Assembly (NCBI GenBank): GCA_951640165.1 | Contig: OX621260.1 | Coordinates: 20,292,001 to 20,356,000 of the forward strand | Source: Pseudoips prasinana | Lineage: Eukaryota; Arthropoda; Insecta; Lepidoptera; Nolidae | Reading direction: 5' to 3' | Length of the DNA: 64,000 nucleotides | Shown here: positions 1 through 9,907 of the stretch, one piece after another | Position numbering within the stretch: position 1 is the first letter of the stretch | Layout: each line of letters begins with the position of its first letter | The notes under the pieces: generated by a model | Told to the model about the DNA's origin: nothing | Database searches by the model: none | The model's input: the letters and a program-made list of their open reading frames with translations, nothing else | Translations under genes and position numbers: made by a program

Positions 1-23
1 GGTAATAAACATGTGATAATAAT

Positions 24-380
24 AATGTCCTCCCGACCGAATTTCGGCCACAGCGGCCAGTCCCAATGGAGACTAGTAAATTGCGCAGGACATATAGTGC
101 ACAATTGTGTGTGAAAACACAGGGGCACTTTCTATTCCATCACTCTCATGATCCGATGGGACGACTAATGACACGACTGGAAATAGGTCAGGTACAGGAC
201 CGACGGCTTTACGTGCTCTCCGAGGCACGGGAAGAAATACTGCCAGACACCGAGCTGATACTGAGAAATTTCTTTTTACCCTATAATCCCAAGATCACTT
301 TTCGGCTCGACCCGGGACTTGAACCCAGTACCTCATTATCTGCGGTTGAACACGCTACCGCTAGACCAAAGAGGCAGTCT
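24..380 (-). mobile_element. tRNA-derived SINE, family A, copy 1
   Basis: On the minus strand this starts with a tRNA-like head (about 381-303) with an A-box-like TGGTCTAGCG segment and a B box GGTTCAAGTCC, followed by a roughly 270-bp body and an AAT-rich tail near position 24. A second copy at 41623-41970 matches it along its length, which defines the family. The reading frames here are not conserved between copies and are not genes. Confidence 0.8.
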
Positions 381-597
381 AAATGTTAATATCGAACCTA
401 CGACCCACGGGGTATCCGGCCCCATGTGCGTTAAAAGCTCCGCCACCGCACCGTGGTTCTCAGACTCGAATTTATACAATCCATTCGATATTTTCCTAAC
501 GCACTTAAGACGCTTTTTCAAGATTATATTATTTTTAATCAAGTTCTCTATATTACTATTCTACAAAATCTTTATTTACAAATAACACATAGCCCTG
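381..597. other. Intergenic or intron spacer, no gene seen
   Basis: The region contains another tRNA-like antisense segment around 390-470 but no open frame with gene-like codon use. It is probably the remnant of a second SINE. Confidence 0.4.
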
Positions 598-779
598 TGC
601 CTCTAGCACGAGTTTCTGCAGTTTACTTACTCGATCACACGTACAGTTTCCTCCCATACACTGAGCACCAGCACCTCTCGCGGAAACTATTAAGAACTAA
701 AACTCTGGTGCTCAATGTATGGGACGAAACTGTACGTGTGATCGAGTAAGTAAACTGCAGGAACTCGTGCTGGAGGCAT
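598..779. mobile_element. Foldback MITE, copy 1
   Basis: The two halves are near-perfect inverted repeats of roughly 75 bases that begin TGCCTCTAGCACGAG and end with its complement, with a short loop around 670-700. A second copy lies at 50013-50194. There is no coding capacity. The form is that of a non-autonomous foldback element. Confidence 0.85.
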
Positions 780-929
780 TGTTACATTTTAAGACTGCGT
801 TTTGTGGACTCATAGTTGCTGAGGTTGGGGAACTCTAATGCGTATGGTAATAAATTAATTACAGGTCAAGCGACATTACGGACGAACAACTAAGAAAATT
901 AAGGTAATTCGTTAAATCTAAGTATATTA

Positions 930-1303
930 CACTAATATTATAAAGGCGAAAGTTTGTGATTGTGTATGTTTGTTACTCTTTCATGCAAAAACTACCGGAC
1001 GGATTGTGATGTAACTTTGTAATATAGCTTATATATCCGAATAACACAAAGGCTATCATACTAATATTATAAAGGCGAAAGTTGGTGAGTGTGTGAGTAT
1101 GTGAGTGCGTGAGTGTGTATGTTTGTTACTTCTTCACGTCTAAATGGCTGGAGCTATTTTAATAAAATTTGGTATGGAGTTAGCTGATACCCTGGATTAA
1201 CACATAGGCTATATATTATAACGTTTAATGCGGGTAAAACCGCGGGGCACAGCTAGTAAGTTATAAAGTTTAACGCGGGTAAAACCACGGGGCACAGCTA
1301 GTA
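930..1303 (+). mobile_element. Helitron-type non-autonomous repeat, tandem fragments
   Basis: The segment has the phrase CTAATATTATAAAGGCGAAAG at about 931 and again near 1060. It ends near 1254 and 1302 with a GC hairpin (GCGGGTAAAACC..) about ten bases before a terminal CTAG. A short hairpin followed by CTRR is the expected 3' end of a Helitron. Related ends lie at 37420, 37590, 46284, 48409 and 57590. Confidence 0.6.
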
Positions 1304-1579
1304 TAGATATAAAAGCAGAAACTAACTGACTAATCGATCAACGCACAGCTGAAACTGCTGGGTCTCGAACTATGTAATTTTGCACAAATATTACTTAAGT
1401 GACATAGGTGCGCACTAACAAACGAATTTTCAAAATTCTACACCTAAGTGGTGAAAAGGGGATCCAAAGTTTGTAAGGAACAACGTGTTTTCTTTTTCTG
1501 ATAAACTTCAAACTTAGTAGATATTTATATTCATATGACATGTTTGAATACTCAGGTTTACCCTATAAGGTGTTAAAGT

Positions 1580-1595
1580 AGGGGTAGACAGTTTG
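1580..1595. repeat. Target-site duplication of the R1-clade LINE, left copy
   Basis: The sixteen bases AGGGGTAGACAGTTTG recur exactly at 3511-3526, directly after the poly(A) tail of the LINE. The exact match indicates a recent insertion. Confidence 0.9.
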
Positions 1596-1596
1596 C

Positions 1597-3162
1597 GGAG
1601 AGGGGCCGGACCTGGACGAGAGCCAGTTCGGCTTTCGGCATGGGCGCTCTACCATACACGCTGTGTCGAGGGTGAGAGGCCTGGCGGAGGAAGCAGTGTC
1701 CCGGGGTGGGGTAATGTTGGCGGTGTCCTTGGACATCTCCAACGCCTTCAACACCCTGCCCTGGAGTTGCATTCGGGAGGCACTGCGGTATCATCGGGTG
1801 CCGTCCTACCTTCGCCACATCGTTGGGGCTTACCTGGCAGAGAGGTGTGTCACCTACGTGGGACGGGATGGCGGACAACGGCACCCAATGTCGTGCGGTG
1901 TTCCGCAGGGCTCAGTCTTGGGCCCGCTCCTGTGGAACATCGGTTACGACTGGGTGCTGAGGGGCGAACTCCAGACGGGCGTGGACCTGACGTGTTATGC
2001 GGACGACACGCTGGTTACGGCCCGTGGGAGTTCGCACAGGGAGGCAGCGTTGCTGGCGACGGCGGCGGTCTCACAGGTGGTGAGCCGCATCCGGCGCCTC
2101 GGCCTGGAGGTGGCCCTCAACAAATCGGAGGCCATGATGTTCCATGGTCCCCGAAGGGCGCCACCCGCCGGATCACACATAGTGGTTGGGGGGGTCCGGA
2201 TCGCTGTCGAGCCTACCATGAAGTACCTGGGATTGGTGCTCGACAGCCGGTGGGACTTCGGACCCCACTTCCGGCGGCTGGTGCCCAAGCTGATGGGCGC
2301 GGCTGGGGCGCTGTCAACGCTGCTTCCCAATCTGGGGGGCCCGAGCGCAGCCTGTAGGCGGCTCTACGTGGGGATCGTGCGATCGATGGCCCTGTACGGG
2401 GCCCCGATCTGGGCGGCTGACCTGACGGCCGGTAGCATAGCTGTTCTGCGGAGACCGCAGAGAGCTATGGCCGTCAGAGTTATCAGGGGGTATCGCACGG
2501 TCTCCTACGAGGCGGCTTGTGTACTGGCCGGATCCCCGCCCTGGGACCTCGAGGCTAAAGTACTCGCGTCACTGTACCGGTGGCGCGAGGAGATGCTGGC
2601 ACAAGGCGAGAGGCCGATGCAGCAACACATGGGGCTGCGTCGGTCGCAGCTTCGCGAGGCCCTGGTGGCGGAATGGCGGGACAGGCTATCGCGCCCAACC
2701 GCCGGCCTCGTCACTATCGAGGCGGTCCGGCCGGTACTCGAGCGTTGGCTCGGGAGGAGGCACGGCTCCCTGTCGTTTCGGGTGACGCAGGTACTCTCGG
2801 GGCATGGCTGCTTCGGGAAGTACCTGTGTCGCATAAACAGGGAGCCGGACGCCCGGTGTCACCACTGCGTCGACTGTCGGGAGGACACGGCGCTGCATAC
2901 GCTGGCAGAGTGTGCCGCTTGGGAGGAGCAGCGCCGTGCCCTCATTTCTGGAGTAGGCAGTGACCTGTCGCTGCCGGCCGTCGTGAACTCAATGGTTGGC
3001 AGCGAGGAGTCCTGGGACGCGGTGGTTTCCTTCTGCGAGACAGTCATCTCGCGGAAGGAAGCTGCGGAGCGGGAGAGGGAGATTTCATCCTCTCATCCGG
3101 CCCGCAGCAGACGCACCGGGCGTCGGCGGAGGGCGGACAATGCCCTCTTCCAGCCCCCCTAA
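1597..3162 (+). CDS. Reverse transcriptase ORF of an R1-clade LINE, N-terminally truncated
   Basis: This is an uninterrupted frame of about 520 codons with no start of its own, because the element is 5'-truncated. Reverse transcriptase motifs appear in order: QFGFRHGRST near the beginning, SLDISNAFNT with the first catalytic Asp, GVPQGSVLGPLLWN, and CYADDTLV with the YADD catalytic pair. The C-terminal part holds a CHHC..H..C zinc-knuckle-like segment (CHHCVDCREDTALHTLAEC), a feature of R1/TRAS-type LINEs. The endonuclease domain and ORF1 are missing. The enzyme would copy element RNA at a nicked target, but this copy cannot do so alone. The first ATG is not meaningful. Confidence 0.85.
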   Translation, partial: GEGPDLDESQFGFRHGRSTIHAVSRVRGLAEEAVSRGGVMLAVSLDISNAFNTLPWSCIREALRYHRVPSYLRHIVGAYLAERCVTYVGRDGGQRHPMSCGVPQGSVLGPLLWNIGYDWVLRGELQTGVDLTCYADDTLVTARGSSHREAALLATAAVSQVVSRIRRLGLEVALNKSEAMMFHGPRRAPPAGSHIVVGGVRIAVEPTMKYLGLVLDSRWDFGPHFRRLVPKLMGAAGALSTLLPNLGGPSAACRRLYVGIVRSMALYGAPIWAADLTAGSIAVLRRPQRAMAVRVIRGYRTVSYEAACVLAGSPPWDLEAKVLASLYRWREEMLAQGERPMQQHMGLRRSQLREALVAEWRDRLSRPTAGLVTIEAVRPVLERWLGRRHGSLSFRVTQVLSGHGCFGKYLCRINREPDARCHHCVDCREDTALHTLAECAAWEEQRRALISGVGSDLSLPAVVNSMVGSEESWDAVVSFCETVISRKEAAEREREISSSHPARSRRTGRRRRADNALFQPP

Positions 3163-3480
3163 ATGGGTCCAGGGGCGACGGACTCAGGGGCGTCCGTCGC
3201 CCACTACACATCTGGACCCGAGGTGGCGGCGCGACGTGTTCCACGCGCGCCCCTCTTAGACGTTGCGGGGGGAGTTTAACACCTCACTCCCCCCGCTAAT
3301 GCGAGGAGGCCCGCAGGCATGGGCCAGCACCAGCTGGGGGTTGCGGAAGTATCATTCGTTCCCGCGACCCCCGGCGCAGGTGTGAGATGGAACACCGGGG
3401 TGGTTTTTAGTCAGTAGGAGTCTGACAGACCCCTCCGCCTCCCCCAAGGCGGAGGACATCCATGCAGGATTTTCCACCCC

Positions 3481-3482
<2 letters not shown>
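3163..3482 (+). other. 3' UTR of the R1-clade LINE
   Basis: This is GC-rich, non-coding sequence between the stop codon and the A tract. Short complementary stretches rich in GGGGG and CCCCC around 3265-3295 could form a stem. Confidence 0.6.
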
Positions 3483-3510
<28 letters not shown>

Positions 3511-3514
<4 letters not shown>

Positions 3515-3526
3515 GTAGACAGTTTG
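3511..3526. repeat. Target-site duplication of the R1-clade LINE, right copy
   Basis: Exact repeat of 1580-1595. The first A cannot be distinguished from the poly(A) tail. Confidence 0.9.
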
Positions 3527-3606
3527 AAAAGAAACTTGATTAAATGTAAAAAATTATACGAAGAGTTTTTTCCATCGGACAAAAGGGATGACGTGCTAAA
3601 CAATAG
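3515..3606 (+). CDS. Candidate upstream coding exon of the unrecognised host gene, split by the LINE
   Basis: Read from 3515 this gives about 30 open codons of a charged, helix-like peptide (VDSLKRNLIKCKKLYEEF..), ending in AG before a GTAACC donor at 3607. The phase is 2. Joined over a 134-bp intron to the acceptor at 3740 it continues in frame into the exon at 3742. The 5' part of the exon would lie before 1596, on the other side of the LINE, where the frame stays open only as far as 1569. Either the LINE sits at the start of a true exon, or this is a chance frame. RNA evidence would decide. Confidence 0.4.
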
Positions 3607-3741
3607 GTAACCAAGGAATAGGTTCGTTTTAACGTTTTCGATGTCTAATTTCGACTACAAGCGGATGAAGTCGCGGCCAAAAGCTAGTATTATTATAAAA
3701 TCTAATGTTATTTATTCTTTAATCTTACTTTTTTCTATAGG

Positions 3742-3794
3742 ATGGCTTCTGCTACGAGTGGTTCTCGACTTAAAGAGTCTTCTATGACAAACAA
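3742..3794 (+). CDS. Unrecognised host gene, exon carrying the first certain ATG
   Basis: A pyrimidine-rich tract and TATAG acceptor precede position 3741. An ATG follows at 3742 with 17 codons and two further bases, then a strong GTGAGT donor at 3795. The phase (2) fits the exon at 32374 exactly. The total coding length from this ATG over three exons is 624 bases, or 207 residues. The product starts MASATSGSR, with no signal peptide or membrane segment. I do not recognise the family. An acceptor directly before the ATG means that a further upstream exon exists, coding or untranslated. Between this exon and the next lies a 28.6-kb intron filled with nested transposons. Confidence 0.7.
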
Positions 3795-3874
3795 GTGAGT
3801 AAATTTGTTTGATTTTAAGCTTAGAACTTACCTAACTTAAACAACGATCGTTGGAACAGCTACATGCAGTTTAC

Positions 3875-4035
3875 CATCCCAGTGGGCCGGCTCCCTACTA
3901 GGTGGACCGACGATCTTGCAAGGGTCGCGGGAAGCCGCTGGATGCGGACACCGAATGATCGGCCATTGTGGAGATCCTTGGGGGAGGTCTTTGTCCAGCT
4001 GTGGACGTCTTTCGGCTGATATGATGATGATGATG
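3875..4035 (+). mobile_element. RTE-clade LINE 3' fragment
   Basis: The plus strand encodes the familiar C-terminal end of the RTE open frame (..WRSLGE.FVQ.WTSFG) followed by an ATGATG-type short tandem tail. It is truncated to the last 150 bases or so. Similar 3' ends occur at 34150, 35230, 40985, 51945 and 54360. Confidence 0.75.
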
Positions 4036-4422
4036 TGATGATGAAACCATCCCAATTCAATGAGCTTTCAGAAAAATACCACATTATATACATTTACAAG
4101 GCGGTAAAGGTATCAGGCGAAAGAGGGTCGTATTGTTGTCAAGAGAGAGGATGGGGCACCTGGCCAACGTATTCGCAGCGAGGCTGATATAGAGCGAATT
4201 TTTGGCAAATGAACAATTTCGCTGTAAATCAATTTAATTACAGAATTTTTGTTATGTTTTATTATGTTCTTAATTTGGTTATGTTTTGTGTAACTAATTT
4301 TATCAATATTCTTTGTTTACTTACAATTATCAAGATATTATGTAGGGGTCTGCATGTTCTGTCGAATAAATATCCACTCGGCTCGCTGAATTTCATGTTG
4401 GCTTACAGATCCTTAAATCGGA

Positions 4423-4492
<70 letters not shown>

Positions 4493-4650
4493 TTTTCTCG
4501 GTTTATATTATTTATTATTCATATTTACATATTTGAACAGCATAAACTTAATTTTTCAATATCTCTCACATTACTCTAGAGTGTCGATGGTCACATTTTT
4601 TCTCACATTCTTATTACATGCACTCAATTTTATTATGCTTTGTTATGTTT
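4036..4650. other. Spacer with a long AT microsatellite
   Basis: No gene is seen here. A (TA)n tract covers roughly 4427-4489. The long frame across it is an artefact of the repeat. The flanking sequence may be a degraded 5' part of the LINE that follows. Confidence 0.5.
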
Positions 4651-5705
4651 ACATATTCTACGTTGGCACTAATCATGACGTATTTGTTGCCGCGGTAGAA
4701 AGGCATAACGTAGATATTATGGCTATTAACGAAACTTGGCTTAGAGCGGGGGAGCATGGCCCCGCCCCAACCATACCTGGTTACCGCCCGTTGTCATTCT
4801 GCCGACAAACTATACTTTTGGGAGACTTTAATATTAATTATCTCGCTGGCTCTGATTCTAAAACATGCAAACTTAACGTATTCCTTAAGTGTCTGAAGCT
4901 TAAACAATATGTCATGACTGCTACGCATTTTACTGATCATAGTCAATCACTAATTGATTTGGTATGCTCAGATGCTAGCATAAGAAACATTGAGGTGAGT
5001 CCTATATGCGCACTCGGCGGGCATGCCTTATAACTGCCACCTTTCTCTTTAAAAAAGATAAGGCTCTTCCTAATACCATCACATATAGAAATCTCAAAGG
5101 AATTCCCCTTGATCAGTTCAATTGTTATCTCGATGCCATAAACTGGACCATAACTTTGCAAAACGTAAACGATATCGTACTGTATCTCAACGTACATCTA
5201 CTCGGTTTATTTGATAAGTTTGCACCTATTAGGACATATCCATGGATTACTCCAACTGTCAAAAACATGATGTACCTCCGTGACCAAGCTCCAGTTTTGT
5301 ATTTAAAATAAATAAAACAGAGGGAAAAGAACAATATTACAAAGATTTTAAACATCTTGTAAATGAATCTTTGTTTTACGAAAAAAAAGCTTATTACGAA
5401 CACAACATTAATAGGAACATATAAAATCCTAAAATTATGTGGAAACACTTAAAAAACATTTATTGTCTACCAAAATCGACCTTGAGCTACCTTCACATTT
5501 GAACGATCCTAATTTGATAAATTCACATGTTTAAACGTCCCTGGAAATACCAATATAGGTACCTTTAACAATTTTAACATACTATGAGTTCAATAGGTTT
5601 AGTAATGCTATTTTTTCTGTCAAGCCAGTTGATGAAGCTGATATTGTTAAAACTTTAATAAAACTCAAATCGAAAGCTGAGGGATGTGATCATATTACAC
5701 TGAAG

Positions 5706-6305
5706 ATGTTTACTTTAAGTCTCCACCAATCCCTCGACATATTGACATCAATCATAAATACTTCAATTTCTACATCTACCTTTCCTGACCTCTGGAAGAC
5801 TGCTCGTGTGCGCCCTATTCCTAAATCGCCAAACCCTCAAAATATAAAAGACTTAAGGCCTATTAGTATTCTACCATTCTTGTCGAAAGTGTTTGAAAAA
5901 GTGATCAACATACAACTTACAAAATTCATCGAGAATAATAACATATTACCCGATGTACAGTCCGGTTTTAGGAAAGGCCACAGCACTGCGACTACTCTAC
6001 TAAATGTGACAGGTAATATCTTAGTCGCGCAAGATAACGGTATGTGTACCATTTTAGTTTTATGTGACTATTTCAGAGCCTTCGACAGCTTAAATTTAAA
6101 CTTACTTTTATCCAAAATGACCTACTACGGGTTAGATTCTGTTACAGTAAAATGGTTTCATAGTTATTTAACTAATCGTGCACAGTATGTGGAAACGCGT
6201 CAAACAGACGGATCCTCTTCCTTTTCAACTATTAGGTCATTGCACAAAGGTACACCTTTGTGCAATGACCTGACAGGGCTCAATTTTAGGGCCATCTTTG
6301 TTTAG
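5706..6305 (+). pseudogene. LINE reverse transcriptase, first part, broken
   Basis: The frame holds the fingers region (KDLRPISILPFLSKVFEK), QSGFRKGHST, and CDYFRAFDS with the first catalytic Asp, up to a damaged PQG region near 6240-6290. It then shifts frame. A 15-base local palindrome around 6240-6270 (TTGCACAAAGGTACACCTTTGTGCAA) marks the break. The YADD motif continues in another frame at 6357. Confidence 0.75.
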
Positions 6306-6356
6306 TCTGTATAGCGCTGACGTGGTAAAGGTAATAAAAAACTGTCATTTTCATAT

Positions 6357-7159
6357 CTATGCGGATGATACACAAATTTACATTCACTTTTAGGTCTGAA
6401 GACTATGCCACGGCTATTCAGGCTATTAATGCCGATCTTGACACAATTGTGAAGTGGTCTAATGACAATTCTATAATCCTAAATCCCTCCAAAACTAAGT
6501 ACATGGTTTTTGGTACTGACAGTCAGTTAAGGAGAGTGGAAACATTGTCAGTAAGCTCATTATCCCTCAAAATATTAGGAGAAGTTATTGTACTTGTGAG
6601 TGAGGCGCGTAATTTGGGGTTGTTAATGGACCAGTCTCTTCGTTTTGAAAACCACATCGCAAACTGCGAACGCAACTGTTTTTAACGACTAAAAATACTA
6701 TATAAAATGCGTCCCTATTTAAGTGAACAGTTGCGTATACAGTTGGTAGAGTCGATTGTTCTTTCGAAGTTGAATTACTGTGACACCGTTTATGGTCCTA
6801 GACTACTGGCTCGTACTGAAAAGCTGCTACAGAGGGAGCAAAATGCTTGTGCAAGATTCTGTTTTGATATTCCTCCGAGAGCCCACGTTTCACCATACTT
6901 AAAAAAATACTTTATACTTAAAATGAAATTACGCAGAAAGTTACATCTTGATTGCCTCCTTTTTGGAGTTATTTCTAAAAAGCATCCATCATATTTGCAC
7001 TCGAAAATATCGTGGGTAAATAGCGCTACCAGCGCGAGCCTAGACGGTGCACACAGCAACTGGCTACACCTATACACAGATCAGCCTCACTCCGGGGCAG
7101 TTTCAGATACTCAGCTGCAAAGATATGGAACAATATCCCACCGCCTATACGAGAACTGA
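6357..7159 (+). pseudogene. LINE reverse transcriptase, palm-thumb and C-terminal part, broken
   Basis: The sequence resumes just before a YADDTQ-like motif at about 6357-6375 and continues with ILNPSKTKYMVFG and the conserved NLGLLMD segment. A stop and frame change lie near 6684. The thumb and C-terminal region (SKLNYCDTVYGP) then reads through to 7159. It belongs to the same LINE as 4650-6305. Confidence 0.75.
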
Positions 7160-7380
7160 GAGATATTAATTATTTTGTAATAAAATTAAAAGAATTTTTA
7201 ATCCAAAAACAATCTTATTACGAATCTATCCATGTTAATTTATAATTTTTATGATCGTAATTAGTTAATTATATATTCAATTCATTACATTTTCATTATT
7301 ATTAAATTACACAATTAATTATTATATCTATCACGATAATATTTTTTGGGCTGAGTATCTTTTTAGGCTGTATTATTTAT

Positions 7381-8086
7381 ATTTTGACCTCGCCTATACA
7401 TATATACTTATATACCTTCTAAAACTGTGTGCATTACTATCAGTTTGTATAAGTTTAAAACGTTTATAGGATATTTTTTTTTGTGTACCTATGTTGTGTT
7501 AACGTCAACGTTTATTTTATTTTATTTCCTTTATTTTGATTGATTTATGTACATTATTGTTGCTTCCGTCCGTGCGTCACTATACCTGGGTTGCCAACTG
7601 AAAACCAGCGCTGGGTGTATCCCACTTAGCTGATGCTGAGGTGGCGACCCTTTCGGCAGAACATGCAAGGCACACCTGCTCCATGATCTGATTGTTACCT
7701 TCTTTTTTTTTACTGCATTTCTTGTGTGTTGTGATGAATAAAATGTGTTCATTTTTCATATAATTAAAATGTCTTCTGCAATCTGGGAGTTCCTGCATGA
7801 AATCCTTGCAAAATTAAAAGAGACTATGTGTATACAAATAAAAATCAATGACCGAAATGTTTGTACGTTCATAACTTCCAAAAATCTGCACCAAATTTGA
7901 TAAATCTTTCATGTATCCGTTATTATCAGGAGGTTTGTACGAAAAAAGAAATAATTGCAAATATTTAAAAAGCAAGTCTCCGCAATATGAGTGTTTTAAT
8001 ATTGATTAAAAGTTATGGTGTATTTACAATAAATAGTGTTTTAATTTTACTTACCACAATCGATGTTAAGGACCTTCGTTCCAATA
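7381..8086. other. AT-rich repeat debris, no gene
   Basis: A block at 7560-7760 looks like an old LINE or SINE 3' end. From about 7838 the sequence resembles 62474-62590 (an ATAAATAAAAAT.. start), a common Helitron-type 5' region in Lepidoptera. No coding signal is convincing. Confidence 0.4.
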
Positions 8087-8150
8087 ACTATAATATAATA
8101 ATATTCTGGGACATTATTTACACACTACAACTTATTGATCTATACTTTAG

Positions 8151-8313
8151 GCATACAGTAAGAATCAACGCGCCCAATACTGATGAACATACAACGAAGA
8201 TAAAACGCCGTGACACTGCATATGTTCACGATGAAGAATTATCGAAAATTCAGCTTTCCGATGGGAATATAGAATACGAAGACAAGAACAGGTTTCAATT
8301 TCAATTATACTAA
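8151..8313 (+). CDS. Possible coding fragment of unknown origin
   Basis: A hydrophilic frame of about 53 codons (from GCATACAG, ending FQFQLY and a TAA) follows a TACTTTAG that could be a splice acceptor. The composition is gene-like (many Asp, Glu, Lys and Arg), unlike the surrounding AT-rich frames. No family is recognised. It could be the last exon of a small gene, a transposase tail, or chance. Confidence 0.2.
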
Positions 8314-8910
8314 ATAATAGGTCTTAAATTCGGCTACCGCCTAATACGTGATCGTGATCGGCATTCAAATAGATGAAGGAAAAAATGACTAAATCTATAT
8401 TTGTAAAATAGGGTCTCTAGCTGAGCAGTTCAGGTAGACGAGTATTGTTATCATCTAAATATTTCTGCGTTGAGTAGTAGCACTTGGTGGTAAGTAACTT
8501 GTATAAACTTTTTATTAAACTTTTAATATCGTGTGTAATTCTGAGTGCTTTAGCTAGTTTGTTACAGTTACAGCGATAAATATTGCACATCGACATTTGG
8601 AAAGAGACAATCGGCCAACCTCGGCCCCGTAGGGCGTTATCTCTGTCGCAACAAACAGTCCGGTATCTATTAGGAGCTGTTAAAACAATTTTAATTTGCT
8701 TCTTTAAATAATTCTTTTTATTCTTTGTATAAAATACACCAATTTTTCTATAAGTGATGGCTTTAGGTTCGAGTAAAATAAAATAAAAAAATATGTTCAC
8801 ATTATGTTTACGTATTTAATTACTTTGGAATATTGCAGATGTAGTGTACATAATAAACACCATTGTACCTATTGTTAAAGTGAGACATTGTAATAAAAAT
8901 AATAATAATT

Positions 8911-9360
8911 CTAATTCACAATTACTTCCATTTCACTATCTGTGCTCTCAAAGAGGTTAATATCACTGTCACTATCAGCCGTATGTATCACTAGTCTATC
9001 AGTGTAATTGTCTAAACCGTGTTGAATGCTTCTATATTCATTCTCACATTTGATTGCGTGATCGCAAACCTTTTTCCACTCTTCAGCCCCGATCATGTTT
9101 ACTTTTTCAGTCAATAACTTTTTTACTGTAGTTAAATTCATACCTACATTTCTAGAGGCAACATAGCCTACATAGTTGAGACCATATATTTTCAATTGGA
9201 TTAAAATCCGGATGATACGGTGGCAATCGCAACACAGTGTGCCCATGTTCGGCGAGTACTTTGTCCACGGAAAACTCTAAATACCTCTCCTTGTGCTGAC
9301 GTATAATAGCGTAAATCTGGGTTTTTGTTAATTTTGGATCAACTGGAATTTCGTGTCATC
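8911..9360 (-). pseudogene. IS630/Tc1-mariner-type transposase, C-terminal fragment
   Basis: Read on the minus strand, the fragment begins near 9360 with a region typical of this arthropod family and contains LPPYHPDFNPIENIWS at about 9222-9175, with the third catalytic acidic residue in the NPIE motif. A frameshift follows at about 9180. The C-terminal tail ends in an acidic stretch (ADSDSDINLFESTDSE) at 8911. The first two catalytic Asp regions are missing here. A complementary N-terminal piece of the same family lies at 29277-30168. Confidence 0.8.
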
Positions 9361-9386
9361 ATTTCCTGTTTAATGGTGTTTAAGTT

Positions 9387-9446
9387 AACTACGGGGACGA
9401 AATATGTTGAAAGACCCCCCTTTCAACATATTTCGTCCCCGTAGTT
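9387..9446. repeat. Perfect 27-bp inverted repeat with a 6-base spacer
   Basis: The arms 9387-9413 and 9420-9446 are exact complements, with CTACGGGGACG at the outer ends. The motif CGTCCCCGT followed by TTGGAAAACTAAATAAC recurs at about 29280-29310 next to the N-terminal transposase fragment, so it probably marks a transposon end or subterminal site. Confidence 0.85.
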
Positions 9447-9907
9447 GGAAAACTAAATAACTCAGATTTTGGCGATTTTGACTTTTCCCTATTTTCAAAA
9501 CACCTAAAACATGCCGCATATTTGAGCCTTACAGGCATTTTCATATCTTATTCCCTTCCAAAAAGATAGACATTTTTGTCGAAAAGATGGAAAAATAAAT
9601 ATCTTCATACAAACATAATTTTTTTAAAGGAAAAATAAATAACTCATTAAATAAATTAATAACTGTGGTCAATGATAAGTTGAATGTCAAATAAGTTAAA
9701 TAACTTGAGTTGTTGAATTTTTCCGCAACTTAAAAATTCTTTTAAAAAACTAACTTAGTTCTAGGAAAACTACATAACTCTATTTATTTAATTCTGCTAT
9801 TCAGAATTCTGATATAACGTATCTAATTTATAAATATTTCATGTTATTTATTTCTTCTACAACTAGTAAAGCCGAAACTAAGTTCTTTAATAGACATCAA
9901 TATTTCA
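9447..9907. other. AT-rich presumed non-coding transposon interior
   Basis: The motif GGAAAACTA.ATAACTC occurs at about 9436 and 9762, and related copies lie at 29013 and 29280. I read this as the subterminal region of the same DNA transposon family. No gene is seen. Confidence 0.45.

Larger units (their letters stand above)
1596..3510 (+). mobile_element. R1-clade LINE, 5'-truncated, with poly(A) tail
   Basis: The element is bounded by an exact 16-bp target-site duplication. It starts abruptly inside the reverse transcriptase and ends in an unbroken A tract at about 3483-3511. It is far more GC-rich than its surroundings, as expected of a recent arrival. The open frame at 1597-3162 is undamaged, and a 3' UTR of about 320 bases follows. 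Confidence 0.9.
4650..7380 (+). mobile_element. CR1/Jockey-group LINE, degenerate
   Basis: Pieces appear in the expected order on the plus strand. An apurinic-type endonuclease segment comes first (AINETWLR at about 4711-4740, then LLGDFNINYL at 4820). A reverse transcriptase in several frames follows at 5700-7160. An AT-rich 3' region runs to about 7380 or somewhat beyond. Frameshifts at about 4800, 5040, 6280 and 6690 disable it. Confidence 0.75.

Noticed and set aside
66..389. 107-codon frame at the left edge
   Set aside because: It lies inside SINE family A. The copy at 41623-41970 does not keep the frame.
1593..2357. 254-codon frame overlapping the R1-clade reverse transcriptase in another frame
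   Set aside because: It is a GC-rich shadow of the true reading frame, without recognisable motifs.
4209..5033. 274-codon frame containing a long run of Ile-Tyr
   Set aside because: The run is the translation of a TA microsatellite. Only the last part belongs to the LINE endonuclease.
8417..8800. 127-codon minus-strand frame
   Set aside because: AT-rich with irregular composition, no motif and no splice context. The middle contains a block shared with repeat debris.
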